Shown one piece after another: positions 6,447 to 8,586 of a stretch of 8,586 nt of DNA; within the stretch, counting starts at the first letter, position 1, and each line of letters starts with the position of its first letter. The position numbers and the translations under genes were made by a program. The DNA lies in assembly GCA_019120525.1 (NCBI GenBank), contig DWUW01000118.1:1-8586 (forward strand). Direction: 5' to 3'. This stretch comes from Candidatus Eisenbergiella stercorigallinarum. Lineage in GTDB: Bacteria; Bacillota; Clostridia; Lachnospirales; Lachnospiraceae. The notes below the pieces were generated by a model. That model was not told the DNA's origin. It did no database searches and was given only the letters and a program-made list of their open reading frames with translations.

Positions 6447-7241
6447 TCAAAATCGTTTGAATTCCCCCGCCGCAACACATACCGGCTCCTTATCCACACT
6501 GAGCCAGACGTCCTGGGCCGAAGGATTGTATACCATCTTCCGGTCCGCGGAAAATCTCAGGCTGCGCGACGCCTGCACATAATCCATGATCTCAACATTG
6601 GTCGCATACCACACATCGTCCCGGCCTCCCGCCATGCGGCAGAAGCTCTCGATCTTCTCCCAGTTATGGTTCCGGTCGAATTCATGGCTGTGTCCCCATA
6701 CATAGAAAAGAAGCATCTGTTCAAATCCCCGTTCCAGGAACTGTTTCCACAGCCCTTCCAGGTCGCCGTCATGATGGGCCGTGGGATGCCATTTCAGGAA
6801 ATCCTGCGGCAGGTCAAATCCCCCTGTCGCCTCCACCGTCCGGCTGTATTCCATGCCGCAGGCCTTCGCGATTCCAATCACATGCTCCGTATACGCGCCG
6901 AAAGGCCAGGACATCCCCCGCACGGGATAACCGCACAGCTCTTCCAGCGCCCTTCTGTCCTCCAGGATCTCTTCCAGCGCCTGGCTGTCCGGGATCTGGG
7001 TCAGGTAAGGATGGGTCAGCGTATGTAGCGATACCTCCTGATCCTGATAAAGCTTCGCGATATCCTCCCTGCGGACATAGCCTTTTTCTACGAGCTTTCC
7101 GCTGTTTAAATGAAAGGTTCCGCGGATGCCGTTCTGACGGAAGATCTCTGCCAGACGGTAATCGAATTCCGCTCCGTCGTCATAGCTCATGGTCAGGGCC
7201 CGTCTCACCCCTCCCGGAAACAGATTGTTTTTAATCTCCAT
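6447..7241 (-). CDS. Polysaccharide deacetylase family protein (NodB domain)
   Basis: NodB/CE4 enzymes remove N- or O-acetyl groups from glycans such as peptidoglycan, chitin oligomers or xylan using a divalent metal. The 264-residue protein carries LTMSYDDG (16-23; motif 1, catalytic-base Asp21 and metal Asp22), SLHTLTHP (71-78; motif 2, metal ligands His73 and His77), MSWPFGAY (110-117, the motif 3 region) and VWGHSHEF (181-188), which supplies the late histidine. It has no signal peptide or membrane anchor, so it would act in the cytoplasm or on a soluble substrate, unlike most cell-wall deacetylases. A short beta-rich tail follows the barrel. ATG 7241 is chosen over ATG 7277 because AAGGAG lies five bases before it and the N-terminus then matches relatives that begin with a short lead into the first strand. 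It lies between the GNAT gene (60-bp gap) and the DegV gene. Confidence 0.9.
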   Translation of the reverse strand: MEIKNNLFPGGVRRALTMSYDDGAEFDYRLAEIFRQNGIRGTFHLNSGKLVEKGYVRREDIAKLYQDQEVSLHTLTHPYLTQIPDSQALEEILEDRRALEELCGYPVRGMSWPFGAYTEHVIGIAKACGMEYSRTVEATGGFDLPQDFLKWHPTAHHDGDLEGLWKQFLERGFEQMLLFYVWGHSHEFDRNHNWEKIESFCRMAGGRDDVWYATNVEIMDYVQASRSLRFSADRKMVYNPSAQDVWLSVDKEPVCVAAGEFKRF

Positions 7242-7246
7242 CTTCT

Positions 7247-7252
7247 CTCCTT
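7247..7252 (-). promoter_or_regulatory. Ribosome binding site that sets the deacetylase start
   Basis: AAGGAG is followed by five bases (AGAAG) and ATG 7241. The longer frame from ATG 7277 would place this site inside the coding region and has no Shine-Dalgarno upstream. Confidence 0.65.
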
Positions 7253-7264
7253 TCCCCGCCTCAG

Positions 7265-7298
7265 ACGGCGGAATCATGTCCGCGGCCTCAGCCGCCGT
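7265..7298 (-). other. Alternative hairpins between GNAT and deacetylase genes
   Basis: Two stems compete here. ACGGCGG (7265-7271) is the reverse complement of CCGCCGT (7292-7298), a 7-bp stem with a 20-base loop. GCGGC (7282-7286) is the reverse complement of GCCGC (7291-7295), a 5-bp stem with a four-base loop. They share bases 7292-7295 and cannot form together. Both lie just upstream of the deacetylase ribosome binding site. A regulatory switch is possible, but chance in GC-rich sequence is also possible. Confidence 0.3.
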
Positions 7299-7301
7299 AT
7301 T

Positions 7302-8492
7302 CTATACCGCGTCCGCTTCCGGAAGATACAGCGGAAGCGGCAGCCACCCGGGCACAGCGCCGGACTTTGGCCGGACAAAGGGCGAAGGGCTGAAGAGGTA
7401 ACGGGCCAGATCCCCCTTCTCCCATGCCTCAGCTGCCTCCCACCGCGCGGCGCCCGCTTCTTTTTTGCCAAAGCGCCTGACCTGTATCCCGCCTTCTTTT
7501 ACCAGGCAGAAAAAAAGCGCTTCCATACCATCCTCCTCCCTTACCCGGAAGGACCATTCCCCATCCGGAAGCCCAAAGATCCTTTTTTTCGCTCTGAGGA
7601 AAAAACAGAGGACCTTCTGCAGGTCAGCCATATAATACTGATGTCCCTGCCGCAGCAGATACCGTCCGCACACCCTTTCCAGGAAATCAAACTCCCGCGT
7701 GCGGTACCAGGCAAGCTCCACGGAAAAGCCTCCGGGGGCGCGCATTTCCCAGTAAGCCTTCAGCACCGCGGGATACAGCTGCATATCGATAAGCTCCAGC
7801 TCCGTGATCCTGTGCTCAGCGTCCCGGACAGATTCGCACAGATAGCCGGCAAACGCGCCGTCCCTGCGGATTACCAGAGGGACGCACAGCCCCGCCTTCA
7901 GATGACAGGCAAAGGTCTGCTTTTTTCTTTGCGTATGTATGGGCAGGCTTTCAAAAAGCCTGAAGGCATACGCTTCCTCTTCGCTGCCCTCCGGCATTTC
8001 TGAAAAAGAGATCCTCCCGTCCTGCCCGTCCGCGCACGCGCGGGTCAGTCCATGCTTTCCGTTTCCCGGCTCCAGCTGCATGGTAAGGCATGTCTCCATG
8101 GGTTCATAGCCCCAGTAGGCATACCTCTGCCGCTGTCCGGAAAGGACCGCGAAGGCGTACCCCTCCTTCTTCATCCATTCTCTCACGGTCTTCAGAAGAA
8201 GCTGCATATATCCTCTTCCCCTCGCGTCCTCCGCCACGCTCACCGTTCCCACGCCGATCCCCTTCAGCACATCGTCCCCACATACAAAGGACATCGGTTC
8301 CATCAGCAGCAGGGCCCGGATCCGCCCTTCCTCCAGGATCAGCCAGTGGTTTCCGTCACAGGGCGCGTCCGGCCCATATACCTCCGGGATCAACTGTGCG
8401 AAGCCTCCCGGAGGCAGATCCGTTCCGAATACCCCGTCCGCGAAACGCAGGATCTCCTTCTTCCATCCCGCGTCCGCCCTGATCACCTCCAT
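7302..8492 (-). CDS. Eis-like GNAT family N-acetyltransferase
   Basis: This 396-residue protein has the length and layout of Eis-type acetyltransferases, which transfer acetyl from acetyl-CoA to amines (aminoglycosides and lysines in the mycobacterial enzyme): an N-terminal GNAT domain, a second GNAT-like fold and a C-terminal SCP2-like domain. Motif A is GIGVGTVSVAEDARGRGYMQ (78-97), with RGRG at 91-94 forming the pyrophosphate-binding loop of acetyl-CoA. LSGQRQRYAYWGYEP (117-131) matches the Eis segment that supplies a catalytic Tyr, here probably Tyr124. LQKVLCFFLRAK and DGEWSFRV mark the SCP2-like part, and the C-terminus (PEADAV), whose carboxylate acts as base in Eis, is intact. GGAGG (8505-8501) lies 8 nt before the ATG. 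The upstream reading frame ends in TGA only four bases before it, so the two are probably translationally coupled. The native substrate is unknown; a drug-resistance role should not be assumed. Confidence 0.9.
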   Translation of the reverse strand: MEVIRADAGWKKEILRFADGVFGTDLPPGGFAQLIPEVYGPDAPCDGNHWLILEEGRIRALLLMEPMSFVCGDDVLKGIGVGTVSVAEDARGRGYMQLLLKTVREWMKKEGYAFAVLSGQRQRYAYWGYEPMETCLTMQLEPGNGKHGLTRACADGQDGRISFSEMPEGSEEEAYAFRLFESLPIHTQRKKQTFACHLKAGLCVPLVIRRDGAFAGYLCESVRDAEHRITELELIDMQLYPAVLKAYWEMRAPGGFSVELAWYRTREFDFLERVCGRYLLRQGHQYYMADLQKVLCFFLRAKKRIFGLPDGEWSFRVREEDGMEALFFCLVKEGGIQVRRFGKKEAGAARWEAAEAWEKGDLARYLFSPSPFVRPKSGAVPGWLPLPLYLPEADAV

Positions 8493-8496
8493 TTCC

Positions 8497-8586
8497 TCAT
8501 CCTCCTTCCCGTCGGGCTTTTTCCCTTTTGCCCTTCATTTTCTTTCCGCTTCCGTCTGCCTGCGCATCCTCTGGCCCGAAGGGGTC
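8497..8586 (-). CDS. C-terminal end of an unidentified protein with a basic tail (runs off the right edge)
   Basis: The minus strand is open from the window edge to TGA at 8499-8497, giving 29 residues that start DPFGPEDAQADG and end in a Lys/Arg-rich tail (KKMKGKREKARREGG). The stop lies four bases upstream of the GNAT start codon and the GNAT Shine-Dalgarno falls inside its last codons, an arrangement typical of cistrons in one operon. Twenty-nine residues are too few to name a family, and a chance open frame cannot be excluded in GC-rich DNA. Confidence 0.4.
   Translation of the reverse strand, partial: DPFGPEDAQADGSGKKMKGKREKARREGG

Noticed and set aside
5487..7028. A 513-codon plus-strand open frame opposite DegV and the deacetylase
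   Set aside because: The translation is rich in His, Pro, Arg and Gln with no family motif, while the opposite strand encodes two proteins with intact motifs and ribosome binding sites.
7110..8003. A 297-codon plus-strand open frame opposite the GNAT gene
   Set aside because: No recognisable motif and no ribosome binding site; the opposite frame has the RGRG acetyl-CoA loop and the full Eis-like layout.

Overview
The window looks like chromosome from a moderately GC-rich member of the Clostridia, most likely a gut Lachnospiraceae-type Firmicute. This rests on the gene families (HypB, MATE, AGCS, DegV, Eis-like GNAT), strong purine-rich Shine-Dalgarno sites (GGAGG, AAGGAG) and dense packing; it is an inference from composition and protein style, not a database match. 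I see no rRNA, tRNA, CRISPR array, insertion sequence or phage gene.

Left edge (1-525, minus strand, about 50% GC by hand count): the 5' end of a class I SAM-dependent methyltransferase gene runs off the window. Upstream of it, and overlapping it, is the C-terminal half of a HAD-domain protein whose N-terminal half is missing. Its reading frame opens directly at the stop codon of the next gene. GC rises to roughly 60% or more immediately to the right, so a rearrangement junction probably lies near 481-528.

Middle left (526-2718, minus strand): a MATE-family multidrug/cation antiporter preceded by a solitary hypB, a nickel-metallochaperone GTPase with no hydrogenase or hypA in view. The two are probably co-transcribed. 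A 9-bp hairpin sits directly against the MATE ribosome binding site.

Divergent control region (2719-2909): back-to-back extended -10 promoters for hypB and for the plus-strand permease, with a perfect 8-bp inverted repeat between them that could be an operator.

Middle right (2910-5459, plus strand): two secondary transporters, an ArsB/NhaD/CitM-superfamily anion permease and an AGCS sodium:amino-acid (alanine/glycine) symporter. A GC-rich, hairpin-forming gap of 117 bp separates them.

Right (5508-8586, minus strand): a likely operon of, in transcription order, the tail of an unknown basic protein, an Eis-like GNAT acetyltransferase, a NodB-type polysaccharide deacetylase and a DegV/FakB-like fatty-acid-binding protein. 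Acetyl transfer, glycan deacetylation and fatty-acid handling suggest an envelope or housekeeping role, but this is guilt by association. Both intercistronic gaps carry a small perfect hairpin without a U-tract.

All five ATG start choices that differ from, or were confirmed against, the longest ORF are supported by ribosome binding sites. I find ordinary accessory and housekeeping genes here, with no convincing new multi-gene system. The most unusual points are the HAD-gene remnant at a composition break, the divergent operator-like repeat and the orphan hypB.
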